From: Pithys albifrons albifrons
Taxonomy: Eukaryota; Chordata; Aves; Passeriformes; Thamnophilidae
DNA: 64,000 bases
Direction of reading: 5' to 3'
Assembly (NCBI RefSeq): GCF_047495875.1
Contig: NC_092460.1
Location: 36,928,054-36,992,053 of the forward strand
Shown: positions 10,581 to 24,415 of the stretch, one piece after another
Position numbering within the stretch: position 1 is the stretch's first letter
Layout: every line of letters begins with the position of its first letter
Notes under the pieces: generated by a model
Databases searched by the model: none
What the model was told of the DNA's origin: nothing
The model's input: only the letters and a program-made list of their open reading frames with translations
Translations under genes and position numbers: made by a program

Positions 10581-13500
10581 CTACTTTGATAACTATGACA
10601 AGAAATTTTCATATATAATTTATCCTAACCCTCCTGCTGAAAGGAATATTGCTAATGAATTTAGCATATTCCTTCTTAACAAAGGACTGAGAAAAAATAA
10701 TAGATTTCAGAAAATGTCAGTGAAAATCAAAACACTTTTTGAAACTGGAAAAAACAGCATTGATCAAGCTTGTCTGCTGCTCTGCACGGTGGAGGTGGAG
10801 ATGAATACACTTACCAATCCTTCTTCCTGGGCAGTGCTGTGTGCCTTGTCCTGCAGTGTTGTCCCCTGCCTGGTCAGAGCTGTACTCAGTTGTCTGCCAC
10901 TGTTGCTTGATATGCTCCTACCTCTCTGACTCCTTACACAAACAGGTAAACAATATTCTGGGTTTAAGTTCAGCTTTCTCTAAGGAGTGAAATTCAGGGA
11001 GGAGAGAGGGGTCACATCCGGTCCTTTCCTCTCCATTCCCAGGTTTCTTTGGCAGAAACTCCAGTTAGCTGTCATTGCATCCAGCAGAAGGGTTCTTTGG
11101 GCTGCATTAAAATCTAAACATAGAATTCAATTTAGTGCAAGTTTGTATAAACTAAAATGCAGTGTAATTAGTGCTAATGGCCCTGCCAAACAATTGCTCT
11201 GAATCCAGAGAAGACCTGAAAGTTAACAGCATTTTCAAAATCATGTTATTGTGGCAATTTTATTACATTTTTACTTGCTTGGACCCAGGACTGTACACTC
11301 GAGTATATATAAATATTCCTTTCTCAGTAAACTCCAGCTCCCTCCTTTCCCCCCCTCATATATAAAGAGTAGCTTGAGAGAGGCAAGGGGAACAACAGCC
11401 AGAGCAGTTGGGAGTGAAGTCCAAATGTTTTGTGTGGAAACTACCTCAGTGGAAGGGCCTGACTTTCAATTTTCTGCGTGATTTTTGTTGTCACCTTTTT
11501 GACCAGCCCTTTGGATGCTCCAATCCACTTAATAGGAATCTGAAAACATTGCAACGCTGTTGCCAGCTCAAGCAATAGCAGTTTGTCTCAGAGAAATTCT
11601 GGTATCAGTGTACTGGGGGTGTAAAAATCTCAGGATCATTTCTGAAGTATTGCTTACCTATGCATGCATGTGCATCTTGGTGTTTATGTTGAACAGCCAG
11701 CAGAACTCGTGTTTGCTCTTGGTTGTGCTCTGAAGCAAGCCTCAAAGCAGAGGGCAGCAGCAGCCTTTCATGTGGCTCTTCAGGATGTATTTCTGCCAGG
11801 AATTTCCAATTTGTAAAATCTGTGCCTGGATTGAAGATGCATATAGGAGACTGATGGGTCAGAACAACAAGGTAGACACAAGGAGATACTATTTAAAAAC
11901 TTAGCATGGGTAGGAAAAATGTGTATGAGTGAGCACGATGAGGCTGGAGAAGAAACAGGTGAAAAACAGCAAGTCACGCAGCGAGTAGATTTTGTACATT
12001 CTGTAGAAGAGTGCTCAGTGCTGGGAGATAGCAATATGGTCCATTTTTACTGAATGCACAATGAGGTGCAGTGTAGCATGGGTTCATCAAACGTTTTAGT
12101 TGTTTTTGTTGCTCCGTAATAGTTTTAACACGGACAGCTGGAGACAGAGTGTCCTGGTCTGACATTGCTACACTATCAGATCTGCTTTCGAAAAGTGTTG
12201 CCTTGTGGCAGTCCGCTCCTCGTGTCTTTTAGGCAGGATCTGCACCCAGTGCCTGTGTTCGGGATGGGGAAGAATTCTTTGGGGGTTTCGGGAGCACATG
12301 GTAACAATGGCTTGTTGCTAACAACACTTTCTTAATTGGTTGCTAATTCTCATTCCAGCTGTTCTGCTTTCCTTTTCCTTACCCTACATCTTTCTCTCCT
12401 TAACCCTTACCCCTCCATTATTTCTAAAATACCCATGTCTTTACATTTTTTCTTCTTTTGTTTCCATATGATATTGTGATCTGCCACTGGATGGGACCAG
12501 TTGCTTCAGGATAACTGGTAAAGAGCACCAGTCTCTGGAATATCCAACTTTCTTAAAGGAAATAGCTATGCCTTTCTAGAAAAGGTGGGAGGTTTTTTAA
12601 ATGAATTAGGGGCTTTTGTTACTTTAAAACTCCTAGGAAATTAAGTGACAGGACATGCGAGTTGATGTGTCAGTTTTTTGCACATGAATTGCATTACTTT
12701 CATTAGACTGCTGTGCTACAAGGTGAGGAAGACAAAGAGTATTTTTGCATTTGGACATTTTTAAAGAATTAATATTTATAACTGATCTCCCCGTGCTTGG
12801 GATTAGACCACCTGCAGACTACTAAATAATCAAACTTCTGTCTCAGAAATGGTTTGTCTGTTATAAAGGCTGGGCCCTTGTCATTTACATAGCTGATGGC
12901 TACCAGTATACTGGAGTCCTTTCAAAAATAAAGCTGATGGCAGCAGTGGATTTATTTTTGTTCAGTCTCTGATACTGTTGGAGGACTATTTAGTGTTTAT
13001 TTGTGTTTATAAGTTTCATATTTAAAACTATTTTCTTACTGGGCTTAATAACATATTACTTTCATATGTTTAAAGATAAAACACCTTAATATTTGTCTTA
13101 TGCATTATTATTTCATCTGTTTTCTTACTATTCTTTTCTTTGTAAATTCTTATTTAGTTTTTCTGCTTGCAAATACTTCTTTTTCAGAGTAGGCTTGATT
13201 TCTTTGCAAGATGCTGAGACATGAGCATTTTTATCCATATTCAGAAGTAAACTGTTGATACTTCAGGCCTGCATAAAGAGGGATTGTACTATTAATTGTG
13301 AAGGATGTTTATTGTAAAGTCTAGGACACCAGTGTATGTTGCTGTGAACTGCTGGGCTGAGGTGAAAGGGAAGATTAAAGAGGAAGTGGAGTTTATTAAT
13401 AGGCACCTGTTTGACAATGGCTTTGCAGTGTGCAGTAGTTGACTTTTGCTACAGGACTGACTGGTTAAAAGAGATGAAAGAGCATTTGAGATGAGAAATA

Positions 13501-16146
13501 CAGCTGAGAGAGCTGTACAAGTGGAATAATAAACAGAGTACTGCACATTCTGTTACCCTTCTGTGGGTTTTCCCATTTATTCATCATGCACTTAATTAAA
13601 AAAAAAAAGAGTTCTCCTAAAATGGTTTTTTCTGAAACATTTAGGTTGAAAGAGATGAAATTGGCTGATAGTTTGGGGGGATTGTGAATAGTTTTGTGGG
13701 GCTTTTATAAATATATAGATTAGTTATAAATAATTATGGTAAAGCATTTGTTTGTAGTCATATTCAAGAGCTTTCTTGAACCAGGGGGCAGAAGTATTGC
13801 ATAGACTCTTGAAATTGTCACATCAGGGTTGTTGTCTTGGCATTTCAAAAGCATTGGAAAATTGAATGAGGGACAGGAAATATTGTTGACTTTACTCAGC
13901 TTTCAAATAGCAAGTGGTGTTTTGTTTGCATATCAGCTAAAACTGACTAAAACTTTTGTGCTTACCTGCCAGAACAAGCTGCTCAGCTTCATTGCTGCTT
14001 TAAAACATCAGTGTCTTGCTGACTTCAGAGGCTCAAGCTTGAATTTCTAATATATTACATTCCTTCTACTTAAAATATCTGTTTCACCACTTTCATAAAA
14101 TTAAGTGGAATACAAATACAAACCAAGTATTTGTCAGATTAAGATGTCAGAGGAGAGGAATTATTCTGAGTTTTAAACCCAAGGATTTTTCCCCAGATCT
14201 CACTTTAAAGCAGATAGTTGCAGAATTTGGTATAAATAGGGCTATGAAAAAGATTACAAATGCTTGATTATGCCAAACAGAATTATTAAATAAGTGCTAT
14301 TTTATACAATGTGTACATGGAAGGTAGAGGAAATTGGAGATACCAAAAAAACTATGGAGATAATTTTTTTAAGTTTTTTGGCTCTGATCACAGAGTAAAC
14401 TGTTAAGCAGGGCAGCAAACTGGGCAATGCTTGTAGGTGGTAAGAATTAATAGCTGATAGGAAGTGTTGAAGAACTTAATGGCATCATGAGCATGAGCTG
14501 GTCCATGGAGCCGCTGAAATGGAACAGGGAGTGCACAGTGGACTGGCAAATTCTGCTGAGAAAATGAGTAGTTGTATCCTTTCAAGTCATGAGACAATTT
14601 CAGGATGCTTCCCAAAGGTTGTAATTGCTAATGAGTTGAGCAGCACTTGGATAGTAATTTATTGGAGACAGTTGCTAAGGACTGCACTCTATAAAAAGCA
14701 TCTTAGAGCAGCCAAAGAGGCTACCAAGTTGGACATGTGATATGTTTGCAGAGAAATGAAAGTAAAATGTGGGTATGTCAGTAAAGAGGTTTGGCAAGGA
14801 GCAATGGAGGATTTAAAACTAAATCTAATAGATAAAAAAAAAAGATATACTAAGCCAAGTTACTAAGTATTTGCCCACTAAAAGCAAAATCATCCTTCCA
14901 CATGATTTCATTTGGAATGTGAAATAGTTTGGTTCTAGTTTGTTTTGTAAACTGCATCTGAGGCAGGAGGTGTCAGGTGTTCCTCAGAAAGATATGAAAA
15001 CTACTGTGTTCTTCCAGTACAGAAGCGCAAAAGCAGCTTGCATATCTTTTGAACTGATAGAACTGTTTAGAGCTGAGAACAGATTGCTATTGTCTTTTTG
15101 CATGAAAGAGAAAAGTAGCAGAATGTATGTGGATACAAAGTGCAATAAGTCCTGCAGATTCATCATCTGTTGCTTCTCTGTAAAACAAAGAAGAACAAAA
15201 GTGAGGCAGTAAGTTGACTTAGTGATTCAGAAGATAAGCTGGTTATAAGGTGACTTTAGTACAAAGCCTGGTTGTGCTTACTTTCTAAGTGAAGCTTGTG
15301 TTAGGTAAAAATTTTATCTGTTATGCTTTTGACTATTTTGCAGAGTTAAGTCTTTTTCTTTTTCTATTTAATGACTGAGATGTTGACAAATATTCAAATA
15401 GTATTATTCATATATGTATGTAAATGAAAGAATATTTATCCATGGTAAATTTGAATATGAAAGGACTATGAAAGTCACTTTCCATAGTCAGTTTTAACTT
15501 CAATGCACATATTATTTATTTAAAGGAGAAGGCATTTGTTTAACTGTTTCGTCATAGCCTCGTTAGCATGAAAGGTTTCATTTAGCATGCTAGACTTTGA
15601 GGATGTTAAATGCTGTTTAACACCCACCCCCCCCCCCAACCTCCAAACTTTAAGTCCCAAAATAGCTAACCAAGTTTCCTTTTGTTTTTATACGGCATCT
15701 TTCTAACCCTTCAGCTGATACATTTCATAGAATATGTATCAAAAGATCATTTCAAAAGGTTCATTTGAAAGAAATGAACTGAAATCATGCTTGACTATTA
15801 AAGTTACCATTTGGAAGATCTTGTTCACTAATGCAGTAGATGTTGTTCTTTGTTTTGTGAGCCTTTTATTTCTAAGGCTATTCCTAAAGACCATTTTATC
15901 AAAAATAATAGCTTTGTTCACTAAATTATAAATTATTTGAAGCAATAACTATCAAATTGCAATTGGGAGAAGTTCTGTAACACATCTTTAAGGCACCACT
16001 GTCATGCAGTTAATAAAAATTGAGCTTGTTAATGCAGTTTCTTTCCCATTTCAACCATAATTTTCTCATTATGTTTGTATTACATCTGTGTTGAACTTTC
16101 ATCTTTTAAGAGACTTCAATTCATATGCTGTTGTTTCTTTTCCCAG
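10581..16146. other. Non-coding, probable 3' part of EPS8 5'UTR intron
   Basis: No exon-like frame with splice sites is seen and no repeat family is recognised. It includes a C homopolymer run near 15627-15639. It ends in a pyrimidine-rich tract and CAG acceptor (to 16146) directly before the start-codon exon. Confidence 0.6.
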
Positions 16147-16175
16147 GTCGTTTCTCCAAGTAAGTGACAGTAAGA
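16147..16175 (+). other. EPS8: EPS8 5' UTR portion in start-codon exon
   Basis: Follows a TTTCTTTTCCCAG acceptor. An in-frame TAA at 16161-16163 lies upstream of the ATG, so translation cannot start earlier in this exon. The ATG context has A at -3, a favourable Kozak position. Confidence 0.85.
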
Positions 16176-16237
16176 ATGAACGGACACATATCAAACACCC
16201 CTCCTGGTGGATATGGAAGTTATTTTCCTCAAATGAA
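16176..16237 (+). CDS. EPS8: EPS8 coding exon 1 (start codon), residues 1-20 plus 2 nt
   Basis: Encodes the N-terminus beginning MNGHISN, the conserved EPS8 start. It is followed by a glycine/proline-rich stretch with PPGGYGSYFPQM that differs from the human sequence. The donor is GTAAGG at 16238. The codon for N21 is split (AA|T) with the next exon. The in-frame upstream stop at 16161 and agreement with EPS8 fix the start. This N-terminal tail lies before the PTB domain and is the most variable part of the protein. Confidence 0.96.
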
Positions 16238-17287
16238 GTAAGGTTATGTCTTTGATTTTTCTTTTATGGACAAAAAGAAAGTTGTATTTTCTTCTTTAAG
16301 CTTTTATTTCAGATAGAGCAATAATTATTAGATCCCTTTGGAATTATACAAAGCCAGTTTCTGTAAAAGAGTGTGCAGCTTCCAAACGATGGAACTAAAC
16401 TGACAGATACCATCTGACTGGTTTTTGTATTAGTATAAGGGTAAATCTATATTACTGAATGGACTAATCTCGAACAGAAAAATAAATTGCTGTAACCATA
16501 ACATGCTTATTGTGTTACTCAGAGAGGTCTTTATATGCCTGAGATGTTTAAGAGTTAGCTCTAAGTGAATGCATGTTTATGTATAAAAGATGAGGCTGCC
16601 TTTCCTATCTGTGAGAAAAATAGTTTCCCAGTAAACAGAACTGAGCACCTGTTAACCTGAAAGTGCTACATTGACTAAGATAAGAGGATGATCTCTGTAT
16701 CAGGAGCATGACACTAGGCTAATTCGCAACACTAATGAGAATTTACCCGTCTGATGCCAAAGAACGTGTATTCCTATATGGAGCGTGACATCTGTGATAT
16801 CCTTTGCTTTTCATATTGTTGTCCCTCTAAGGTGAGCTTGTATATGACTCATTCTTGTTGTTACACAAGAAGGAAGTCATAATGCCTTTTCATTTGCTGT
16901 AGACAGTGATAGTCTTACATTAAAAAGAGTTAAAATGGTTGAAAACAATCAACATTTGTGTATGCAGGGAAAAAACCTCAAAATCCTACCCAAGTCTTTG
17001 GCATAGTCATCATTATTATTGTTGTTATTGTTATTATTAGTATTATCATTATTTAGTGATATTGGTTACTTTACATTGTATTAATGCAGCAAGAAAGAGT
17101 GCTGAAAGACATGCAACCCAAGTGAAACGTTGTTCATTATATTCATGGGACAGAACAGACATCATTTACCTCTGTTACTGATGTTGTAGGTATGGGTAGT
17201 CCTACATAAGGGGAGGGTTTTTTCAGTGCCTCTTTCTATGTGCCAAATGCATCTATACAGAAGTTAATCAGAAATGTTTTCTTCCAG
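16238..17287 (+). other. EPS8: EPS8 intron 1 (between coding exons 1 and 2)
   Basis: About 1.05 kb, GT-AG, AT-rich. Its only notable content is an imperfect (ATT/GTT)n microsatellite near 17007-17055. Confidence 0.9.
17007..17055 (+). repeat. Imperfect (ATT)n/(GTT)n microsatellite
   Basis: Trinucleotide repeat with interspersed ATT, GTT and ATC units inside the first coding intron. Confidence 0.8.
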
Positions 17288-17361
17288 TGGCTATGGCTCC
17301 CCAGCATTTGCTCAGGCAGAAGGGGAGCAGAACTCAAGAACAAGTGCAAAAGCTCTTTATG
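17288..17361 (+). CDS. EPS8: EPS8 coding exon 2, residues 21-46 (part)
   Basis: Acceptor CTTCCAG, donor GTAAGA at 17362. It reads NGYGSPAFAQ, then a variable stretch, then SAKALY, the conserved lead-in to the PTB region. Phase 2 in, phase 1 out; it joins exon 3 as ALY-EQRKNYARDS as in human EPS8. Confidence 0.95.
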
Positions 17362-18411
17362 GTAAGACAGCAAAAAGTCTCTAAATTTCTATGCTAAATT
17401 GTTGCTTAAATATTGATTGTGGTGTCATGGTGGAAATATTTTATACATATTAATCTGAAAGTGTATGTGCAAACACATGGGTGTGTATGTCAACTAAATT
17501 AAAAAACGAAGTGATTTTATGCCTACTAAAGTGAACTAGACTAACTAAAAAATGGTTTTGCAGTTTCCTAAGCAGAGAACTCCCACCTGCTCATTTTTAA
17601 GACAGCAATTTATAAAGCATTTGTCACAAAACTAAGAGTGATCCTATAGCTAAGGTATGTACCAGGGAGAAGGCATTTGGGGCCTAGCTTGTGCTACAGG
17701 TTTGATTCATGACCTGTGCCTCCCCCTGCCCTCCCCACCTTTATCCTCTTAGCAGGAAAGGGATTAACAATATTATTCTACTTTGACACAAGGATTTAAT
17801 GGAAATGAGATTTGATGTAGCAGATTTGGAGTCCTGTTTGGCTTGCTATTTTCAATAGGCTTTGTGGCTGTCAGATGTGACGTTACTTAAAAATGCCTAA
17901 ACGCTGTTGCACTTACCAACCTCAAACGCTGGTATTTGTCTTGGCTGTATACACTACTCTGTAGCCTAATGCCAAATCACTGTGGAGGCAGAATGCAGTC
18001 ATGTTCCTTGCCAGCCAAATCGCACCATTTTCAGGTCATCCTGCCCCACTGTGAATATATCCTGTTCATAGGTGTGCTAGTAATGGAAGTAGAAGCAGCA
18101 ATGAGTTCCTGAGATGTTCTGCTGTGTAAATCTGTGTCTGTTGTTAAACGCTCTTTTGAACGTCAGTGCATCTGATGAGACTGGAGGTTTGCAGTGAGAA
18201 CCTGGTCCTGTGCAGGACTCCTTGCACCTCAGCCTGCTCTGCCCTCTTGCATCTGCCACCTCTTGTGCAGGTTAACAAACTGAAAAGCTCAGAGAGCCCT
18301 GGCTAGTAACTGCAACATGCCAAATAGTAACTAATCTTCTCCCTCCTGTTTTGGGTGTGGTGGTGGCTGGGAGTGACCTTAGAGGTTAGGGGAGATATGG
18401 TAGCATGGTGT

Positions 18412-18640
18412 AAAATCATAGAATTGTTTAGGTTGGAAAAGACCTTTAAAATGATTGAGTCCGATCATTACCCCAGCACTGCCAAGTCCCCCACTGAACC
18501 ATGTCCCCAAGAGTCACATGTACATGTCTTCTAAATACCTCCAGGTATGGAGACCCAAACACTTTCCCTGGGCAGCCTATTCCAGTGTTTGACAACTCTT
18601 TTGGTGAAAACATTTTTCCTAAATATCCAATCTAAACATG
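18412..18640 (-). mobile_element. CR1 LINE 3' fragment, minus strand
   Basis: The + strand begins with ATCATAGAATTGTTTAGGTT, the complement of the CR1 3' end. It continues through the conserved stretch around CACTGAACCATGTCCC and ends near AATATCCAATCTAAAC. The copy is 5'-truncated with no coding capacity left. Confidence 0.9.
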
Positions 18641-20056
18641 ATGTTGCATGTGAATCATTCTAAATTTAAATTTACTATTTTTTAGTGGTGTGCTACAAAA
18701 GTCAGTCACTTGACATAGTGCTGAAGGCTGGAACTGCAGCTGAGGAGAATTCTGAACTGATCATTTTAAACAGTGATTTCTGCATCCTGTATGAGTTCAT
18801 TCAACAAACTGAGTGCAAGTGTTGACAGAAATAGTAGGTTGTAACAGAAACCAGCAAGAGACTTGTGGAAAACTCTTAGCAGATTATTCCTATATGAGAC
18901 GTTATGAGAGCGTTGTGATTTTCTTTTTCATTTTGTGTCATCATCATAATTTTTCAAGGGAACATTGTTAGATCACTAAGTGTCTTTAAAGTTTATGGGC
19001 TTTTAAAATATCATCTCTCTGAGGTTTTTCATATCAGACATGATGGGATAGTCATATATCAGTAGAAGGTGGGAACAAGTGAGTAAATTTGATGTATAAT
19101 GATAATCATCCTTTTACTTCCAAATTACTTAATTAAATTCAGGTACTAATTGAAAATTATTGCCATGTAACTGCTGCATGGTGGCTGCTGTAAAATTAAT
19201 TGTTGATCTTGGTTCTCTTCTGTTGCTGTAGATGTATCACAAAACTGTAGCTGCAGTTGCCAGGAACTGAGCGAAGTAGACTCAGTTATACTGGAGCTCC
19301 AAGTGAATGTGTATTAGCACAGCTTTTAGAGTGAAGTTTGCACATTTTACTGCTTTTGCTCTGTTTTATATATGTAAGTTATGGGGCTGTCAGTATCATC
19401 AAATACATGAACTGGAGAAAGCAAGGAAAACACCAAAAACCTTTCTCAGATTCAGGGCAATTATATTTTTCTAATTTTTAGCAGCCAAGTTAGTATTCTG
19501 CTGCATCCCACATTTGCCTCTTCTTCCTTTGTGATTTTAAGACTTTTTGTGCATGCTGTCCTAAGGAGGGTGGAAAGCAGTTGACTGATAGTGGAATTGT
19601 TAAAATGCTTATTATGTAGTATTTTATTTATGATTAATAACTAACTATTTTATTTGAGATTCATGAGACTGAAATCCTATAAAGCAGATTGGAGGCATCT
19701 AAGCCTTTTTTTGTATTTTACATTAGGTACATTTATATTAAATATATGTATTTTATGTAAATACATAAAGCTCACATGTTTAATAGATTTGTTTGTATTA
19801 TACTGGAAAATATATTTATAATTTTACTGTAAAAGTAAAATGAAGTGTTTTTTTGTTTTGATAAAATGTGACAGTGTGACATTAGCAGCAAACAGTCCAT
19901 GAAAAACTTCTTTTCTTGGAAGACTTTTGAATGTCATTTGGACTAAGCCACCTATCCATGGGTATCAACAAATGAAGATGGTACCTGGGCTCCTAACTGA
20001 CTACTTGATCTTGAAGTCAATTACTTCCAAGCACTGTAAAGACCAAATTAAAAAAT

Positions 20057-20130
20057 ATTTTTATTATTACTACTACTATTGCTACTGCTTATTATTATTA
20101 TGTATATGTATGTGTATATATACATACAGG
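20057..20130 (+). repeat. (ATT/ACT)n and TATG-rich simple repeat
   Basis: Runs of TTATTATTACTACTACTATT followed by TATTATTATT and then alternating TATG/TGTATA units. Confidence 0.8.
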
Positions 20131-21625
20131 CACATTTATGTCCTGGCATGAAGTTTGTGTCTTAAATTCCAGTACTGAGGTGATTCATGATTGTTCAGTC
20201 TTGAGACATAAGGTTGGCCACAGTGCTATGGGAAGGGAGGCTGCAATTTTATTGGTGTTACTGACAGTTCAGTTAGAAACTAGACCAGAGACATCACTAT
20301 CTCTGATGTGGCTGTATGATAGCATAAGCTTCCTGCCTTTTTTCTTGTGTCAAATGATCCCTTTGTTTTCACTTATTTCTTTCCTGAAATGAACTGATTT
20401 CTATTTGCACGATATATCTCCCTCTGAGCTGGGAGGGAAGGTGCCCTCTGGACATTATTACAGGGTTTATTTCAGCACTTACTTCCTGATCATTCCATCT
20501 GAAGTGGGTTTTGGCTTGTACTGTCATCTGTTGTCCTAGCATTGGCTTCTCCATCTGTCTTCAGCAGCTCTGCTTTGTGGGGAGACATTGCAGCGTCAGT
20601 TCAGGACTGTGCTGGAGTTTTGCCAGTTAGTGACACCATGTGGAGCTAAATTGGTCTTCACAGCACATCAGAGAAGACTAAGTGTTTTATACACTGTGTT
20701 TATATTCTCATGGCTGTGATTAGATGCTAGAAGTGAAATTGCCTGTGTATTTTTGCATCGCTCAAATACCTCATTCAGAGCAGGAACTGTAGTGTAACAA
20801 ATTCAAGGGAATCACAAGCAGGACATAGGTGAAGTAAATGAGCTCATTGAAAGAAGCTATCCAAGTTACATGCTTGTATTATTTGATGATCAAATGCGTT
20901 AAATTGACATGGACTTCTAAACGACACACTTTGTTTGACAGCTAGTTCCACACAGCCATCAGAGAGTAGCTTGTGATACAAGTCTCTGAAGGTGATAGTG
21001 TTTGCTTCTCTGAAAATGAGATTTGTTTTGAACTCAGGTTTTGACTTTCCTCCTTGGATGTTTAAGTCACCTCTCTTGCAGTTTGCTCTGTCTTGCACTG
21101 AGTTTTTCCAGCTACTGCAATAAATTCTTAAAGGGCTGTCAGCAGTCAGTTCAAGGCAGATGCATGACAGTAAACTAAGTATTGGGCTTTTCTGCTTGAT
21201 AATGTGTGGTAATAATTTATAGTGTTATTCCTGGATTCTTAGGGCAGCTTGTGAGGGATACTCTTATTCAATGTCCGTGTGGATTGCCATCAGAATTCCG
21301 AACTTTGTCTCTTTGTATACTGTATAGACAATTTCCAGTTTGCCTGTGGAAGGGGAATATGGACCTACCTTTACCCTTCTTTGTGTTTTCATAACCATAG
21401 CATTGATAACATTTATTACATCTGACCTGTGCAAATATTTGTAAGATATTAATTGAAGTCTAAGCATCAATATTCCTCCCTTCTCTTTCATTCTTTTAGA
21501 ACCTGAAAATCTATTGTGCCTAAATATCATAGCCCTAAGCAACACCACCCATGCTTCAGGTCATGTTAAGACAGAGCCTGAGATCTTTTGGTTCTGAAGA
21601 AAATTTTCCTTACATAGATAAGGAC

Positions 21626-22253
21626 TGTGTTGGTTTAAAGGTGAACCAGCAGGGGAAATGAACTCACCACGAGAGAGATTATAAGTCAGAGCTAAAATTT
21701 AATAATAATATTACAATAACAACACTGACACAAAAGGGAAATTGCTTTCAACTCACAAAACCCCAGCAGTATAACCCAGTGTCCTGGGGCACAAACCCAA
21801 GGGGGTTTGTTTGCCCTTGTGCTGAGACCCCTGTGGCTCCCCCAAGTCCAGAGAAAAGGAAAAGAAAAACCTGTTGGTGCAGGCGAGGGCTGTGGTCTGG
21901 GCCGAGAGCAGTGATCCCCTCCTGTCAAGGTCCTGCTGCTGCTCTGGATCCGACGAGAAGTTACCAAGGTCGTCTTACCCACCACTTATGTACCCTCAGG
22001 GAGCACCCAGTCCCTCCCCCTGGGCGGGGACTCACACAATGGGTGATTAACTCTGGGAGCCAGGGGGTATTGAACTGTTGATGGCCCATTAGCAGCTCCA
22101 CCCCCCTCAGGCTGGGTGTGAAGGTGATAATGGCTCTCTGGGCAGCTGCTGCTAATGGCCCATTGTCCTTGGGGAATGAATAGAGGGGGTAGAATACACA
22201 GCTTTGATCACCCCCACACAGGGTTAGCTGGTCCCTCCTGCTGAACTAGGACA
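21626..22253 (-). mobile_element. Solo ERV LTR, copy A, minus strand (628 bp)
   Basis: The minus strand starts TGTCCTAGTTCAGCAGG and ends in CCAACACA, so it has TG...CA ends. A TATA-like element (complement of about 21982-21992) lies mid-LTR, and there is an A/T-rich 3' part. It aligns along its whole length with the second copy at 25938-26606. Flanking 5-mers AGGAC and AAAAC match at 3 of 5 positions, a decayed duplication at best. No retroviral coding sequence adjoins it, so it is solo. Confidence 0.82.
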
Positions 22254-23349
22254 AAAACTTAGATTTTTCTTGCTGTGATCCATATCTCTGTGTGGACTTC
22301 TGGACAGTGGCACAGAGCCAGGCTACAGTAGAGTTTATTAAGCAACTTTGTGATTTGCAACATTGCGGCACCCCCTTCCATTTGGAAAATGGGTGATACA
22401 AGACTCTGGCTATGTCAAGTTCTTTTCCTAGCTCTAGTACTGTTGCTTTTGTCTGAAACAGTGAAATAGTTATCTTTCCAAAGTATGAAATGGTCCTTCA
22501 CAGAAATAACTGGGAGAGCTCAGGAGTTCTTGGTGTAGCGAGGGCAAGGAACGGAATGAGCTATGGCAATCTTCAGTCCTATTTATCTGTGTCGTGTTCT
22601 GTCTAGTAATATTTTGACTTGGCTGAAAGTCTTCATTTAAGAAGTTTCTTTTTGTTTTCTGGTGGTTTAGATGCTTTCAAAAATGGTAGAAAATCAGTAC
22701 CTTTTGTTATCTCTGAAAACAGAAACATAGTCTGTTCCTGCTGATTGGTGAATTCAGTCATTTCACGGAACATGGATAGCAGTAACATCTGTCCCTATCA
22801 GACAGCAGTAAAAGTAATAGTTTCTGTGAATCAATGTGTCTGTTCCTTTGGAAATTTTAGTGGCTGGTAGATCTTAAATTCAGGACCTATGAATGAAGTA
22901 ATATGCTGCTTTTAAGTTCATTGTTGTTGTGTTGTGAGAGATTTTATTTTACTCAAATTCCTCTGGGTTGCATTTGCTATAGATTGTGATTAAGAATTTA
23001 ACTTAGGTATCTTCTGCCATGATCCATTGATTTTTTTTTTCTTTTACCCGAGGGAAAATCCTTTTGGTAAATAGTGTATAGTGTGTCAGCAGGGTTTGAG
23101 CTAACTGTGGTGTTAAGGCTGCACTGTATTCTAAGTGGTAGATGCAAGAGCTACAATCAGTAGAGCATATAGAAAAAACCCAGTAGTTTTGGTAGTTTTA
23201 TTCAGCCTTTGATAGTTTTATACCTCATTTCTGGAAGTCTCTATTGCAGTATTTTACTTTAGCTTCCATAGCCTCTTCATGTATGAAAGGATCCGTGAGA
23301 GGCTGAGATTGATTGGGAGAGTGAAACAGAGCATACAAAATAGTATTTT

Positions 23350-23850
23350 GTTTTCAGTATCCGTGGTTGACCCCAACCATGAGGACCTACCCACTTGCTT
23401 CCTCACTCCTCCTGTCTTCTTCCTGCAGCAGATTAGTAGAGAGAACTGGAAGAGCTAAAGCAAGAAAAAACCTGATGGATCAAGATAAATATAAGTGAAG
23501 GAAAGAGCAGGAGGAAAAAAGACTGAGACAAAGACAGTCACTCACTACCTTCCATAAGCAGACCAATGTCCAGACTGTCTGGGCAAGAACGTTTTGGAAG
23601 GACTATCCACCAGTTTTATTGCTGAGCATGACAGTATACAGTATGGAAAATCCCTTTGGCCAGATGGGGTCAGCTGTCCCAGCTGCGTCCCACCCATCTT
23701 GTGCACCTCCAGTCCACTCACTGGGGCAGAAGAGTGAGAAATAGAGGATGCCTTGACACTGTTCAGCAACTGCTAAAACATCTCCATGTTATCAACACTG
23801 TTTTGGTTGCAGATTCAAAATTAACTTCATCCCAGCAAAGCCCCGTCGTG
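23350..23850 (-). mobile_element. ERVL-type avian LTR fragment, minus strand
   Basis: Carries the widespread bird LTR signature GCTGAGCATGAC, TATGGAAAATCCCTTTGG and GGGTCAGCTGTCCCAGCTG (23625-23692), then CTTGTGCACCTCCAG and CATGTTATCAACACTGTTTT. The complement of the right end is recognisable but damaged, with a deletion before the expected terminus. Boundaries are approximate. Family recognition is from general knowledge of bird repeats, not a search. Confidence 0.65.
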
Positions 23851-24415
23851 TTTCAGTGCATCAGCAAATTCTGTTGCTCATTTTCAATATTAGAGTATGT
23901 GCTACTTACACTTGAAGATAAGTCAGGAGATGTTTCAGAGTTTCTCCTAATGCAGTCAAATTATTATTGATAGACAATAATCAGCCACTTTGAGATGTGA
24001 AAAAGTTGAGAGACGAAAGCTGCATTTCCAGAAGAATGGCAATGGGCAACTCTGTAGAAAAAGAGGGAGTTGTATATGGATGAAAAAGACTGTGAGAGTC
24101 ATGTGCTTAGATATATCTGACTTGAAAGTAGAAACACATAAGGATTGTAGGAAGGAGCAGCCGTCCCTTATTTCATATGGATAAAGGAGGACAGAGAACA
24201 GGTTTGCAGGCTTATATCAATTTTCTTGGAAGTTCAGGGCACGTCAGCAGGATGGGGTATGAAAGAGTTTGTGTCCCTTCTGATGGCAAGGTGAGAAGTT
24301 GTTAAGGGTCGTGGTAGAATCTAGGAGCCAGGCACTAGGAGAAAGTAGAGGTCGAGATTTAATTTTGAGCTCCTGGCAAAAACTGCGGGAGAGGGGATGA
24401 ATTTTAGATGCCTGC